Positions 8,543 through 17,644 of a DNA stretch of 50,843 nucleotides are shown piece by piece. The notes below the pieces were generated by a model. The model was not told where the DNA came from. It did not search any database and saw only the letters and a program-made list of their open reading frames with translations. The first letter of the stretch is position 1. Each line of letters begins with the position of its first letter. The translations under genes were made by a program, and so were the position numbers. The stretch comes from Candidatus Binatia bacterium (GTDB lineage Bacteria > Desulfobacterota > Binatia > UBA9968 > JAJDTQ01): contig JAJEAI010000058.1 in NCBI GenBank assembly GCA_022824205.1, positions 1-50,843 of the forward strand, written 5' to 3'.

Positions 8543-9470
8543 GCACTTCCCCGTCACCAAGGGGTTGATCCTCGGCGGCAACGTCGGCTGGGTGCGCGCC
8601 GTGGACGACGTGAGCTTCCGCATCGACGCGGGCGAGACCTTGGGACTGGTGGGGGAGTCGGGCTGCGGCAAGAGCACCACGGCCCGGCTCGTGCTGTTGC
8701 TGGAGCAGCCCAGCGACGGCCAGATCCTTTACGAAGGCGTGAACCTGAAGGAGATGTCCGGCGACGACCTGCGACGCTACCGCGGCACCGTGCAGGCGGT
8801 GTTCCAGGACCCGCAAAGCTCCCTCAACCCGAGAATGCGGGTGGGCGGCATCGTCGGCGAGCCGCTGGAGGTGAACGGCGGGTTCCCCCGGGGGGAGGTG
8901 CGCGAGCGCGTGGCCGAGGTCCTGCACAACGTCAACCTCGACCCCGCCTTCGCCACCCTCTATCCGCACGAGTTCAGCGGCGGCCAGCGGCAGCGCATCG
9001 CCCTGGCGCGGGCGCTGGTGACCCACTCCCGGCTGATCGTCCTGGACGAGCCCGTGGCCTCCCTCGACGCCTCCATCCGCAGCCAGATCATCAACCTGCT
9101 GAAGGACCTCCAGGACGAGCACGGCCTGAGCTATCTGCTCATCACCCACGACCTCGCAGTCTCCCGGCACCTGAGCCACCGGGTCGCGGTCATGTATCTC
9201 GGCCGGATCGTCGAGGAAGGAACCGCGGACACGCTCTACGCCGAACCCCTGCACCCCTACACCAAGGCGCTCATCGCCGCCGCCCTGCCGGTGCGTGCGG
9301 GAACGCCGGACGACACCGTGGTCGCCGGCGAAGTCCCCAACCCCATGAACCCGCCCTCCGGCTGCCGCTTCCACCCCCGCTGCCCCCTGGCCATGGCGCG
9401 GTGCGCGGAAGAAGAGCCGGTGCTCCAGGAGGTCGCCCCGGAGCGCAGGGTGGCCTGCCACTTGTTCTGA
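8505..9470 (+). CDS. dppF: Oligopeptide/dipeptide ABC transporter ATPase, DppF/OppF-like
   Basis: A 321-residue partner ATPase: Walker [12 protein letters not shown]-loop [13 protein letters not shown], signature [15 protein letters not shown], Walker B LIVLDEP, H-loop LITHD, and the C-terminal [11 protein letters not shown] motif. OppD and OppF type ATPases form the heterodimer that powers import. The ATG at 8505 lies inside the end of the preceding gene. The next gene begins 15 bases downstream. Confidence 0.9.
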   Translation: MTPSLLEARNVRKHFPVTKGLILGGNVGWVRAVDDVSFRIDAGETLGLVGESGCGKSTTARLVLLLEQPSDGQILYEGVNLKEMSGDDLRRYRGTVQAVFQDPQSSLNPRMRVGGIVGEPLEVNGGFPRGEVRERVAEVLHNVNLDPAFATLYPHEFSGGQRQRIALARALVTHSRLIVLDEPVASLDASIRSQIINLLKDLQDEHGLSYLLITHDLAVSRHLSHRVAVMYLGRIVEEGTADTLYAEPLHPYTKALIAAALPVRAGTPDDTVVAGEVPNPMNPPSGCRFHPRCPLAMARCAEEEPVLQEVAPERRVACHLF

Positions 9471-9485
9471 CCCGAGGAGGGAACA

Positions 9486-10382
9486 ATGTCTTCGACAATG
9501 CGGTCATTCGTGACCTACGTGTCCTGGGCGCTTTGCTTCGGTGCATTCGCGTCCGTTGTAGCGGCTTCTTCCCCGACTTCCGTCGATGCAGCGGAACCGG
9601 GCAGAGGGGAACTCAGCGCCGAACTGGGTGGAACCACATTGACTGTCTTCACCTACCATCCTCCAGCGTGTGTATCTCGTGGTGTGTTGCTGCTTTTTCA
9701 CGGAGCGAGACGCAATGCCGCCGATTACCGCGACTTGGTCCGCCGGCATGCCCGCAGGGTTTGCCTGAATGTCTACGTACCGCGTTTCGACCGTGAGCGA
9801 TTCAAGAGTTGGCAATACCAGCGTGGGGGCGTGATCCGACGAGGTGTTGTGCGGTCGCCTGATGAGTGGACGGTCTCGCTCGTCCAGCCTCTGGTGCAGT
9901 GGGCACGGGACCGAGAAGGCGGAGCCGGCGAACCCGTGTACCTGTTGGGGCACTCTGCAGGCGGCCAGTTCCTCTCCAGAGTGGCCGCCTACTCTCCGCC
10001 GGCCGGCGTGCGACGGTTCGTCGTCATGAACCCCTCCACTCATGTATCGCCCGACGTCGATGAACTCATCCCGTTCGGCTTCGGTTGGTTCCGGAAGCCG
10101 GTTGCCTCGCTCAAGCGATATTTGAGCCTGCCGCTGACCATCTACATGGGCTCGGAGGATATCGGCTCCAAGAACCTGTATCGCAATGCGGCCGCCGACC
10201 GGCAGGGGGCGAACCGCCTGGAGCGGGGCAGAAACACGTTCAACGCCGCTCGTGCATTGGCACGTGAGAAGGGCTGGGAGTTCAACTGGAAACTCGTGAT
10301 CGCGCCCGGGGTGGGACATTCGTTCGGGCGGATGCTCCGGGCTCGTGAGGCCGAAAGCGCGTTTGGCCTGGAAGACCGCTAA
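9486..10382 (+). CDS. Exported alpha/beta hydrolase
   Basis: A 298-residue protein with an N-terminal export signal (hydrophobic [14 protein letters not shown], likely cleavage near residue 36, VDAAEP). The mature part has the alpha/beta-hydrolase oxyanion region [14 protein letters not shown] and the nucleophile elbow GHSAGGQ; VGHSFG near the C-terminus may supply the catalytic His. The ATG follows GAGGAGGG. It sits 15 bases after dppF, so it may act in the periplasm on esters or amides tied to what the transporter imports (inference). Confidence 0.72.
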   Translation: MSSTMRSFVTYVSWALCFGAFASVVAASSPTSVDAAEPGRGELSAELGGTTLTVFTYHPPACVSRGVLLLFHGARRNAADYRDLVRRHARRVCLNVYVPRFDRERFKSWQYQRGGVIRRGVVRSPDEWTVSLVQPLVQWARDREGGAGEPVYLLGHSAGGQFLSRVAAYSPPAGVRRFVVMNPSTHVSPDVDELIPFGFGWFRKPVASLKRYLSLPLTIYMGSEDIGSKNLYRNAAADRQGANRLERGRNTFNAARALAREKGWEFNWKLVIAPGVGHSFGRMLRAREAESAFGLEDR

Positions 10383-10390
10383 CTGGTGTT

Positions 10391-10583
10391 GTGTCTCACA
10401 AACAAGTTTACAAATCTGCTGGTCTTTTGTCGTCGGCTGCGTTACGTCACCCCGGGCTTGACCCGGGGTCTTCCTCGCGTGGTGCCCGCCACTGGGGCGA
10501 CCGCGGGTGGCCCCTACGAGTCATCGCGCCTTGCCGACGACAAATAATCCGGCGCATCTTTGCAAACCTGTTTGTGAGACACC
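10391..10583. repeat. Miniature inverted-repeat element with long imperfect termini
   Basis: A 193-base unit starting GTGTCTCACAAACAAGTTTA and ending in its near-complement (…GTTTGTGAGACAC). The imperfect terminal repeats run about 45 bases and include CTTTTGTCGTCGG at the left and CCGACGACAAAT at the right. The interior carries the CCGGGCTTGACCCGGGG palindrome common in dispersed repeats of proteobacteria. No transposase is inside. It starts nine bases after the stop of the hydrolase gene. Confidence 0.75.
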
Positions 10584-10597
10584 ACGCTAGTGTGATG

Positions 10598-10730
10598 TCT
10601 GGTTAATTCGCAGCCTGATTTGCGGAGGATTTTTCGTTGTCGGCAAGGTGCGATGACCTGTAGGGGCGACCCGCGGTCGCCCCAGTGGCGGGCACCACGC
10701 GAAGAAGACCCCGGGCGAACCAGAAGTGTG
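10598..10730. repeat. Second, inverted copy of the element's core
   Basis: Bases 10617-10713 repeat, in opposite orientation, the core at about 10469-10565: GTCGGCAAGG, GTAGGGGCGACC, CCAGTGGCGGGCACCACGCG and AAGACCCCGGGC. The unit is edged by TCTGGTT and AACCAGA. Together with the preceding unit it makes a large inverted repeat that could form a long stem. The gene-free stretch 10383-10734 is filled by these two units. Confidence 0.7.
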
Positions 10731-10734
10731 TTGC

Positions 10735-11451
10735 TCAGTGCTCCCGGAGCAGCCGCCCGTAGCCGTTGATGCGGTCGTTCACGCCGGCGCGGCGCAGGGT
10801 CTCCCACACGATGGCTTGTATGGCGATGATCACGTTGACGCCGAGTTCCTGCTCCAGCGGCTCGATGATCTCGATGATGCCCCAGTGGGGTGCGGGGATG
10901 TAGATGGTGTCGGCGTCGGGGTAGTCGCGGTAGAGGGACTCGGCCAGGGCCTTGACGTCGTCCTGCGAGATGGTGGCGAGATCCGCGACGGTTTTCCGGG
11001 CGCCCCTGAACCCCAGCAGCTCGAAGCCGTAGTGGGTCACGTACTCCGCGTGAAAGCCCTCGGGGTCGGTGAAGGGGTGCAGGAGCACCAGCTTGTTGGC
11101 GCCCACGGCGCGCAGGGCGTTGACCTGCGCGGTGATGCTGGAGGTGACCGGGACGCCGATCTCTTCCTCGGTCTTGCGCAGGGTCTCCGCGAGCCCGTCA
11201 TATCCCAGGGACAGGTTCAGGGGAACGCCGCCGAAGACCATGAAGTCCACCCCTGCCATGCCCAACTCCCGGGCCGCCTCCAGGGTCATCTCGACGCTTC
11301 GGACGGTTTCCTGCTCGGTGAGCTTCTTGATGGCCAGGGTGGTGAGGACCAGCGTCACGCCCTCCGGCACCATCTTGTAGAACTCGTAGGGGAAGGTCTC
11401 CGTCAGGTAGGGCGGGGACGTGTAACCGATTCGGGCGCGGTATCCGTACAT
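10735..11451 (-). CDS. Maleate isomerase/Asp-Glu racemase-fold protein lacking both cysteines
   Basis: A 238-residue protein of the maleate-isomerase/arylmalonate-decarboxylase fold by pattern: an N-terminal RIGYTSPPYLTET segment, a FMVFGGVPLNLS strand-loop where the first catalytic Cys should be, and TIYIPAPHWGIIE where the second should be. Neither site has a cysteine, so cysteine-based racemase or isomerase chemistry is not expected; it may use another mechanism or bind without turnover. The ATG at 11451 follows GGAGGTCCC. It lies downstream of the dppABC-like genes on the same strand and may end that operon, across a 190-base gap holding a repeat. Confidence 0.68.
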   Translation of the reverse strand: MYGYRARIGYTSPPYLTETFPYEFYKMVPEGVTLVLTTLAIKKLTEQETVRSVEMTLEAARELGMAGVDFMVFGGVPLNLSLGYDGLAETLRKTEEEIGVPVTSSITAQVNALRAVGANKLVLLHPFTDPEGFHAEYVTHYGFELLGFRGARKTVADLATISQDDVKALAESLYRDYPDADTIYIPAPHWGIIEIIEPLEQELGVNVIIAIQAIVWETLRRAGVNDRINGYGRLLREH

Positions 11452-11492
11452 GCGGGACCTCCTCCGGAAGTCTGTTGCTGAAAGTGACGTGT

Positions 11493-11604
11493 CCTTCGAC
11501 TTCGCGGCGCGTCGCGAAGCCTGTCCTCAGCTTGTCGAAGGGCCCGGGACGAACGGTTGGCCGGCCGTTCCGTTCGTCCTGGCGCAGCGGCGCGAGGTCG
11601 AAGG
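11493..11604. repeat. Inverted repeat of a second dispersed family
   Basis: Arms CCTTCGACTTCGCGGCGC (11493-11510) and GCGCGAGGTCGAAGG (11590-11604) face each other, with inner arms GGGACGAACGG and CCGTTCGTCC. The unit TTGTCGAAGG…GGACGAACGG is partly repeated at about 16.2 kb (TTGTCGAACGG…GGACAAACGG). Confidence 0.65.
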
Positions 11605-11641
11605 CCGCATTTGTACACATCAAGATGTCAAAGTCCACCGT

Positions 11642-12550
11642 TTACGTCAGGTTCCGGGTCCTGGGGTCCAGGAAGTCGCGCAGCCAGTCTCCCAGCAGGT
11701 TGATGGACAGCACCACCAGCACCAGTGCGACTCCGGGGAAGAACGACAGCCACCAGGCCGTGGTGATGTGCGAGCGGCCGTCCGCGATCATGGCGCCCCA
11801 GGAGGGCGTCGGCGGCGGGATTCCCGCGCCGAGAAAGCTCAGTGAAGCCTCCACGATGATGACCCACCCCACCTGGAGCGTGGCCAGCACCACCAGCGGG
11901 TTGACGATGTTGGGGAAGATGTGGCGCTGGAGGATGCGGAACGGGGAGCAGCCCGCCACCCGGGCCAGGGCCACGAACTCGCGTTCTTTCCAGGTCAAGA
12001 CCTCGCCGCGCACGAGGCGGGCGAACCTCGCCCACATCACCAGGCCCAGCACCAGGATCAGGTTCCGGAAGCTCGGGCCGAAGACCACCGCGAAGAGGAG
12101 CGCGATGAGGATGATGGGCAACGACAGCATGGCGTCCGTGGCGCGCATGATGAGGGTGTCGATCCAGCGTCCGAAGTAGCCGGAGATCAGCCCCAGAAGC
12201 GTCCCGATGACGCCGCCCACGGCCACGGCCGCCAGGCCCGCGGCGATGGACACCCGCGCGCCGTGGATGATGCGGCTGGTGATGTCGCGGCCCAACCGGT
12301 CGGTGCCCAACGGATGGGCCAACCTGCCGCCTTCCTGCCAGAAGGGCGGCAGCATGCGCGCCCGCAGCGCGATCTGGTTGGGCGGATAGGGGGCCGCCAC
12401 GTCGGCCAGCAGGCCCAGGCCGCCGAAGGTGACGAGGATCAGCAGGGGGACGATCAGCAGCCTTCGCGCTCGGGCGCGCAGCGAGCCGGGAAGATCGCTC
12501 GCCGCGGCGACGTCGGTGTCCGCCGTAAGGGTGATGCCGGCGTCAGCCAT
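11642..12550 (-). CDS. dppC: Peptide-type ABC transporter permease, DppC-like
   Basis: A 302-residue inner-membrane permease with a hydrophobic segment at about residues 32-55 followed by more membrane spans. It has the BPD_transp_1 region with the EAA-type loop FVALARVAGCSPFRILQRHIFPN. The periplasmic N-terminal part contains HPLGTDRLGRDITSR, diagnostic for DppC/OppC. It overlaps the dppB-like gene by eight bases and pairs with it to form the channel. Confidence 0.9.
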   Translation of the reverse strand: MADAGITLTADTDVAAASDLPGSLRARARRLLIVPLLILVTFGGLGLLADVAAPYPPNQIALRARMLPPFWQEGGRLAHPLGTDRLGRDITSRIIHGARVSIAAGLAAVAVGGVIGTLLGLISGYFGRWIDTLIMRATDAMLSLPIILIALLFAVVFGPSFRNLILVLGLVMWARFARLVRGEVLTWKEREFVALARVAGCSPFRILQRHIFPNIVNPLVVLATLQVGWVIIVEASLSFLGAGIPPPTPSWGAMIADGRSHITTAWWLSFFPGVALVLVVLSINLLGDWLRDFLDPRTRNLT

Positions 12551-13466
12551 AGCGAATCCGCGGGTCGATGTAGGCGTAGAGGATGTCCACCACGAGATTC
12601 GCCGCCAGGATGATCGTGGACACCAGCAGCACGACCCCCTGGATCACCGGGTAGTCGCGCCACTGGACCGCCTCGAAGGCCAGGCGGCCGATGCCCGGCC
12701 AGGCGAACACGGTCTCCACCACCACGCTCCCGGCCATGAGGATGCCGAAATAGAACCCCACGAAGGTCACCACCGGGATCAGCGCGTTCCTGAAGGCGTG
12801 CTTCCAGGTCACCGCCGTTTCGGCCAGCCCCTTGATGCGCGCGAACTTGACGTACTCGCTGTCCAGAACGTCCAGCATGGAGCCGCGCAGGAGCCGCACC
12901 ACCCCCGCCAGCATGAAGCCGAAAAGCCCCAGGGTCACGGCCGGCAGGACGTAGGACTCGATACCCTCCTTGCGGCCGGCGGGCAGGAGGTCGAGGTTGA
13001 CGGCGAAGATGGAGATCAGCACGATGCCCGCCCAGAAGGTGGGCACGGACTGGCCGAACAGCGCCACGGTTCGTGCCCCCACGTCCCAGAGCCCGCCCTT
13101 GCGCGTGGCCGCGATGACCCCCAGGGGGAAGGCCAGGAGCAGGGCCATGGCCACGGAGAAGGACACGAGCTTCAGGGTGTTGGGAAGCCGCTGGCCGATC
13201 AGCTCGGCCACCGGCTTGCGGGTGCGGATCGACGTGCCCAGGTCTGCATGCAGCAGTTGCTGCACGAAACGGCCGTACTGGACATACACCGGCTGGTCCA
13301 GCCCCAGCTCCCGGCTCATCTCTTCCTGGAGCTCGGCCGAGGCGTCGACGGGCATCATCACGTCCAGCGGGTTGCCGGTCAGCCGCGCAAGGGCGAACAC
13401 CAGCAGGCTGATCACCAGCAGCGTGACGAGGCACTGGATCAGCCTGCCGGCGATATAGCGTTGCAT
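12543..13466 (-). CDS. dppB: Peptide-type ABC transporter permease, DppB-like
   Basis: About 307 residues from ATG 13466 (MQRYIAGRLIQCLVTLLVIS), the usual DppB N-terminus. An in-frame GTG at 13499 would add 11 residues; neither has a clear SD. Later features are typical: the long periplasmic loop with LGLDQPVYVQYGRFV, DLGTSIRTRKPV, and the cytoplasmic EYVKFARIKGLAETAVTWKH loop that contacts the ATPases. It lies between the binding protein (93-base gap) and dppC. Confidence 0.9.
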   Translation of the reverse strand: MQRYIAGRLIQCLVTLLVISLLVFALARLTGNPLDVMMPVDASAELQEEMSRELGLDQPVYVQYGRFVQQLLHADLGTSIRTRKPVAELIGQRLPNTLKLVSFSVAMALLLAFPLGVIAATRKGGLWDVGARTVALFGQSVPTFWAGIVLISIFAVNLDLLPAGRKEGIESYVLPAVTLGLFGFMLAGVVRLLRGSMLDVLDSEYVKFARIKGLAETAVTWKHAFRNALIPVVTFVGFYFGILMAGSVVVETVFAWPGIGRLAFEAVQWRDYPVIQGVVLLVSTIILAANLVVDILYAYIDPRIRYG

Positions 13467-13559
13467 GGGGGCTTGCGCTTGGGAGGCGGTGGCCCGCACC
13501 GTTCGAATCGTCCGCGATTCGTGTGGCGCGGGCCGCCCGCAGTGATCTGTCGCGTCCGG

Positions 13560-15161
13560 CTATTCGGCCGGGACGGCCGTCACCAGGCTGGGCTCGATGT
13601 AGCCTCGGTGGGGCCGCAACCGAATGTCCTTCACCCGGTTGCCATAACCCCACAGGACTCCCTTGACGTCCGCGATGGGTACGCCCCGGTAGTCGTTGTG
13701 GAGGACCTTGTAGGCCTTCTTCACCTCCGCGGCGATGTCGTCGATGTTGGCCTTGCCGGCCGCTGCCGCGGCGATGTCGTCAACGTTGTCGGCCATCTTG
13801 ATGATCCTGCCTTTCGCCGACCACCAGATGCGCAGGCCGTCGGAGCCGTTGAGGCGGCTGGTGGTGGCGAAGGTGCCGGCCCGGCCCACGATCTCCGGTT
13901 TCTGCGGGTTGGCGATGTAGAGCGGTCGGAATGCGCCGATGTCGGTGGGTATGATGGTTGTCTTGACCCCGATGGCCTCCCAGTATCCGGCCACGATCTC
14001 GGCGAGCTCCTTGTACTGGGGGAAGCTGGACTGGCGCAGCGCGAACAGCTCGATGGAGAACCCGTTGGGATAGCCGGCTTCCGCCAGTAGCTTCCTGGCC
14101 TTGGCCGGATCATGGGGATACGGCTTCAGGTCCGCGGGAAACCCGATGGAGATGGGGGAGATGGGGAACACCGCCGCCGGCTTGCCTTTGCCGTGCAGCA
14201 GTGTGTCCACGATCTCCTGCCTGTTGACCGCGAGGTTCAGGGCTTGCCGCACCCGCACGTCCTTCACCGGGCCGGCCTTGTCGTAGTAGGTGGCGTAGAG
14301 ATGGATGCGCACCGACGTGGGCTGCGGGTCCTCGGCGATCTTGAAGCCCGCCTTGCTCACCTCCTGGACCTCGTCCAGGGAGATTCCGGCCACGTCCACC
14401 TGGCCGGTCTTCAGCATGGCCACGCGGGTGGAGGCCTCGGGCACCAGCACCATGCGGAGACGATCGAACCTCGCGGACGCCCGCCAGTGGTCCTTCATGG
14501 CCTCGAACTCGATGAAGTTGCCCACCTCGTGCTTGACGAACTTGTAGGCCCCGGTGCCCACGGGCTTCTGGGCGAAGCCGTCCCAGCCGACTTTCTTGAT
14601 GTAGGCCTTGGGAAGCACGATGCCCTCGATGCCGGGCTGATTGGCCATGTCGTAAGGAAAGGTCGGCCACGGCCGCGCGGTGACGATCTTCACCGTGAGG
14701 CTGTCGAGCACCTGGACGTCCTTGATGCCCTTGCGGAACTGCCGCACCCGGGAGGCCTTGGCCTTGGGCCGGCGGAACCCCTCCATCAGCGTGAACTGCA
14801 CGTCCTCGGCGCTCATCTCGCTGCCGTCGTGGAACTTGACGCCGGGCCGCAGCTTGAAGGTCCAGGATTTCCCGTCCTCCCCGGGCTCCCAGCTCAGCGC
14901 GAGCCCCGGCGTGAGCTTCCCGGTCGCGTCGATTTCCGTGAGCCAGTCCCACAGCGGCCCCACCAGCCCCAGGGAGGCGCTGATGGAGGTGCGGGTGGGA
15001 TCCATGTTCTCCTCGCCGAAATTGCTGGCGGCATACCGCAGCGTGCTGGATTCCGCCGCGTGTGCCGGCGTTGCCGCACCTCCTTGCCAAAACGTGGCCA
15101 GCAGGGCCAAAGGAAGCACGACAACCAGGAAGCGAAAGAAACCCTTCGATGCGTTCGACAT
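13560..15161 (-). CDS. dppA: Peptide-type ABC transporter substrate-binding protein, DppA-like
   Basis: A 533-residue periplasmic solute-binding protein (SBP_bac_5 family). It has a Sec signal peptide (hydrophobic FFRFLVVVLPLALLATF, likely cleavage after AHA near residue 36). The conserved block WTFKLRPGVKFHDGSEMSAEDV, read here as WTFKLRPGVKFHDG plus SAEDV, marks the family; later DPAKARKLLAEAGYPNG is also typical. The start at 15161 follows AGGAGGG. Members bind peptides, but also opines, glutathione, sugars or nickel, so the ligand is open. First gene of the dppABC-like block. Confidence 0.9.
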   Translation of the reverse strand: MSNASKGFFRFLVVVLPLALLATFWQGGAATPAHAAESSTLRYAASNFGEENMDPTRTSISASLGLVGPLWDWLTEIDATGKLTPGLALSWEPGEDGKSWTFKLRPGVKFHDGSEMSAEDVQFTLMEGFRRPKAKASRVRQFRKGIKDVQVLDSLTVKIVTARPWPTFPYDMANQPGIEGIVLPKAYIKKVGWDGFAQKPVGTGAYKFVKHEVGNFIEFEAMKDHWRASARFDRLRMVLVPEASTRVAMLKTGQVDVAGISLDEVQEVSKAGFKIAEDPQPTSVRIHLYATYYDKAGPVKDVRVRQALNLAVNRQEIVDTLLHGKGKPAAVFPISPISIGFPADLKPYPHDPAKARKLLAEAGYPNGFSIELFALRQSSFPQYKELAEIVAGYWEAIGVKTTIIPTDIGAFRPLYIANPQKPEIVGRAGTFATTSRLNGSDGLRIWWSAKGRIIKMADNVDDIAAAAAGKANIDDIAAEVKKAYKVLHNDYRGVPIADVKGVLWGYGNRVKDIRLRPHRGYIEPSLVTAVPAE

Positions 15162-15338
15162 GGCAAATCCCTCCTGATGCCACTGATACGGCTTCACCGT
15201 CCGGGCCGACCCCGGAACGCCCGCACATTACTCTGGATGAAGCTCCAAGTGCAAGAGCCGGCGGACGCTTCCGAGGGGAGGCGACCGCGCCGGCAAAGTG
15301 CCGACAGTCGGGCATCTACGGTCAGCGAGGCGTGCTGC

Positions 15339-16151
15339 TCACTGGCTCGCCGTAATGCCCCCGTCCACGTATAGAATCTGGCCGGTGACGAACGAGGACG
15401 CGTCCGAGCAGAAGAACAGGGTTGGGCCCACCACGTCCTTGGGGTCGGCGATCCGTCCCAGCGGAATGCGCTCCAGGAGGCGGGCGCGGAACTCCGGGTT
15501 CTCCATCACGTGGCGAATCATCTCGGTGTAGACGAAGGTCGGGGCTACGCCGTTCACCGTGATCCTGTCCCGGGCCAGCTCCATGGCGTGCTGCTTGATG
15601 AGCATGACCATGCCGCCCTTGGTGCTGCAGTAGGCGGAATAGCCGCGGTCGCGCAGCCCGAGTCGGGATCGCACCGACAGCAGGTGCACCTGCCTGCCGC
15701 CCCGGCCGGCGGCGACCTGGTGTTCGGCCACCGCCTGCGCCAGAAACATGGCGCCCTTGAGATTGACCCGGTAGACCTCGTCATAGGCGTCCTCGGTCAC
15801 CTCCAGGAGGGGTTCCTCGCGCTGGATGCCGACGCAGTTGACCAGCACGTCGATGCGCCCGTGGCGTTCCACGACGGTCTCCACCGCGTTCCGGATGGAC
15901 GGGATGGATGCCACGTCCAGGGCGACGCCGTCGGCCGCAAACCCGCGCTCGTTCAGGCCGGAAGCCAGCGCTTGCGCCTTCCGGCCGTCGCGCCCCGCCA
16001 CGGTAAGGTGCGCGCCGGCCAGTGCCAGCCCCCAAGCGACTGCTTCGCCGATGCCCCCGTACCCACCCGGCAGGAAAACGACCTTGTCGCGCATGTCGAA
16101 GAGGTCCTTGAGTTCCGCGGAAAAAGCGATGGTCGGTGTGATGCGCTCCAT
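15339..16151 (-). CDS. SDR-family oxidoreductase
   Basis: A 270-residue classical short-chain dehydrogenase: the cofactor loop is PGGYGGIGEA (TGxxxGxG variant starting with P), then NCVGI where most have NNAG, the catalytic YSAYCSTK, and the C-terminal ILYVDGGI. An Arg rather than Asp after the second strand (VAGRDGRK) suggests possible NADP preference (inference). The ATG at 16151 follows GAGGAGA. It follows another SDR after 121 bases on the same strand and probably closes the Liv operon. Substrate unknown. Confidence 0.85.
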   Translation of the reverse strand: MERITPTIAFSAELKDLFDMRDKVVFLPGGYGGIGEAVAWGLALAGAHLTVAGRDGRKAQALASGLNERGFAADGVALDVASIPSIRNAVETVVERHGRIDVLVNCVGIQREEPLLEVTEDAYDEVYRVNLKGAMFLAQAVAEHQVAAGRGGRQVHLLSVRSRLGLRDRGYSAYCSTKGGMVMLIKQHAMELARDRITVNGVAPTFVYTEMIRHVMENPEFRARLLERIPLGRIADPKDVVGPTLFFCSDASSFVTGQILYVDGGITASQ

Positions 16152-16188
16152 GGCTGGGGTCTCCTCGGGCGTTCTTTGACTCCGCTTC

Positions 16189-16240
16189 GCCAATCCTGTG
16201 CCGGCTTGTCGAACGGCTCAGGACAAACGGTCGCGCGGCT
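16189..16240. repeat. Partial copy of a dispersed repeat
   Basis: The segment with CCGGCTTGTCGAACGG and CTCAGGACAAACGG matches the unit at 11.5 kb. It sits in the short gap between the two SDR genes. Confidence 0.5.
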
Positions 16241-16272
16241 GCCTTGCGGCGACCGGATGCTTCGAGCGGTCG

Positions 16273-17016
16273 TCAGTCCATGTGCAGGCCGCCGTTGATG
16301 TCGATGATCTCGCCGGTGATGAAGCCCGCGTGGGGCGACGCCAGGAACGCGATCAGGCGGGCGACCTCTTCGGGCTCGCAGAACCGGTGCACGGGGATCT
16401 GCCGGAGCAGCGCCTTGCGCTGAACGGCGGTGAGCTGTTCGGTGACCATGGGAGTGCGTACATACGCGGGCGCGACGCCGTTGACGGTGATGCCCTCGGC
16501 CGCGACCTCGCGCGCGAGGGAGAAGGTCAGCGCTCCGAGGCCTCCCTTTGAGACGGTGTAGGCGGTGCCGGCGGTCAAGCCACCGCTCTTCATGGCCAGC
16601 GAGCAGACGTTGACGATACGCCCCCAGCGTTGGCGGCGCATGTCCGGAAGCAGGGCGCGCGCGAGGTAGAAGGCGCCGTCCAGATTTACCGCCATGAGCC
16701 GGCGCCACTCCTCCGCCGTGGTTCCCTCGGCCTTGTGGTTGGAGAGGATGCCGGCGTTGTTGACCAACGTATCCACCGGGCCGTGGTCGTTTCGGATACG
16801 CTCGCAGGCCCACTCCACGGCTTCGGGATCGCCCACGTCCACCGCCATTGCCGCAACGGCGGCGCCGAGTTCGCTCTTTTTCTCTTGCAGCCGGTCGCCG
16901 GCGACGTCCAGCATGACCACACGGTGTCCGTCGGCGATCAGTTGGCGCGTCACCGCGGCGCCAAGCACCCCGGCGGCGCCGGTGACCACCGAGAGCCTCT
17001 GCCGCTCCGCCGTCAT
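16273..17016 (-). CDS. SDR-family oxidoreductase, translationally coupled to a transporter ATPase
   Basis: A 247-residue classical SDR: TGAAGVLGAAV cofactor loop, VDVGDPEAVEW, NNAGILS, catalytic YTVSKGG and the C-terminal GEIIDINGGLHMD. It resembles 3-oxoacyl-ACP reductase-type SDRs. Asp in MLDVAGDR favours NAD(H). Its ATG (17016) overlaps the TGA of the preceding ATPase gene as ATGA, so it is read together with the Liv transporter; it may oxidise or reduce the imported compound (inference). Confidence 0.87.
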   Translation of the reverse strand: MTAERQRLSVVTGAAGVLGAAVTRQLIADGHRVVMLDVAGDRLQEKKSELGAAVAAMAVDVGDPEAVEWACERIRNDHGPVDTLVNNAGILSNHKAEGTTAEEWRRLMAVNLDGAFYLARALLPDMRRQRWGRIVNVCSLAMKSGGLTAGTAYTVSKGGLGALTFSLAREVAAEGITVNGVAPAYVRTPMVTEQLTAVQRKALLRQIPVHRFCEPEEVARLIAFLASPHAGFITGEIIDINGGLHMD

Positions 17017-17642
17017 CGTGCTCCCCCGTTCGGAACCAGCCGTCCGAGGTAGGCGCGGACGTCGGCGGCCTCCACCAGGGAACGGAAGTCCGGATACTCG
17101 CGTACGCGCCCGGCCAATACGAAGACGAAACGCTCGCACACCTCTTCCATCAGCTCGACGTGGTAGGGCTCGTTGGGGTGAAGACAGACCAGGACCAGCC
17201 GGCCCTCGGACCGCAGCCGGCGGAAGAAGTCCAGCATGAAGCCGATGTATCCGTCCTGGGTGTTGAACTGCGGTTCGTCGAACAGGTGCACCACGGGGTA
17301 GTCAAGACCGGCCGGTTGCATCAGGAACGACGGCCGGGTCCGGCGGAACCGGCGCACTTGGTACGACTGGTGATAGTGGATCGCCAGGCGGTCCCGCTCC
17401 GTGTACTTGACGTTGTGGATGTCCCTGCCCAGGACCCGCACGGTGCCGGCGCTGGGCATGTTCGAGCCGGTGATCAGCTCGAACAGGGTGGTTTTCCCCG
17501 ATCCGTTGGGGCCCATGACGCCGACGATGGCCGAGGTCGGGAAACTCAAATCCGCTTCCAGGCGAAACGTCTCCCTTCGGTGGAGCAGCCCCTGGGTGTA
17601 GCTCTTGACCAGACCGCGGATATCGAGGATCGGCGCGGCCAT
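17013..17642 (-). CDS. Short ABC-type ATPase without a signature motif, third ATPase of the Liv operon
   Basis: A 209-residue ATP-binding cassette protein. Walker A GPNGSGKTT (about residues 44-52), a Q-loop-like HYHQSYQV, Walker B VVHLFDEP and an H-loop-like VCLHPNE are readable. Where LSGGQ should precede Walker B the sequence runs RRTRPSFLMQPAGLDYP, with no LSGG. It starts two bases after livF and is coupled by ATGA overlap to the following SDR. It is not one of the standard two ATPases; possible roles are regulation, replacement of one half of the dimer, or a separate ATPase function. Confidence 0.75.
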   Translation of the reverse strand: MAAPILDIRGLVKSYTQGLLHRRETFRLEADLSFPTSAIVGVMGPNGSGKTTLFELITGSNMPSAGTVRVLGRDIHNVKYTERDRLAIHYHQSYQVRRFRRTRPSFLMQPAGLDYPVVHLFDEPQFNTQDGYIGFMLDFFRRLRSEGRLVLVCLHPNEPYHVELMEEVCERFVFVLAGRVREYPDFRSLVEAADVRAYLGRLVPNGGAR

Positions 17643-17644
17643 CG

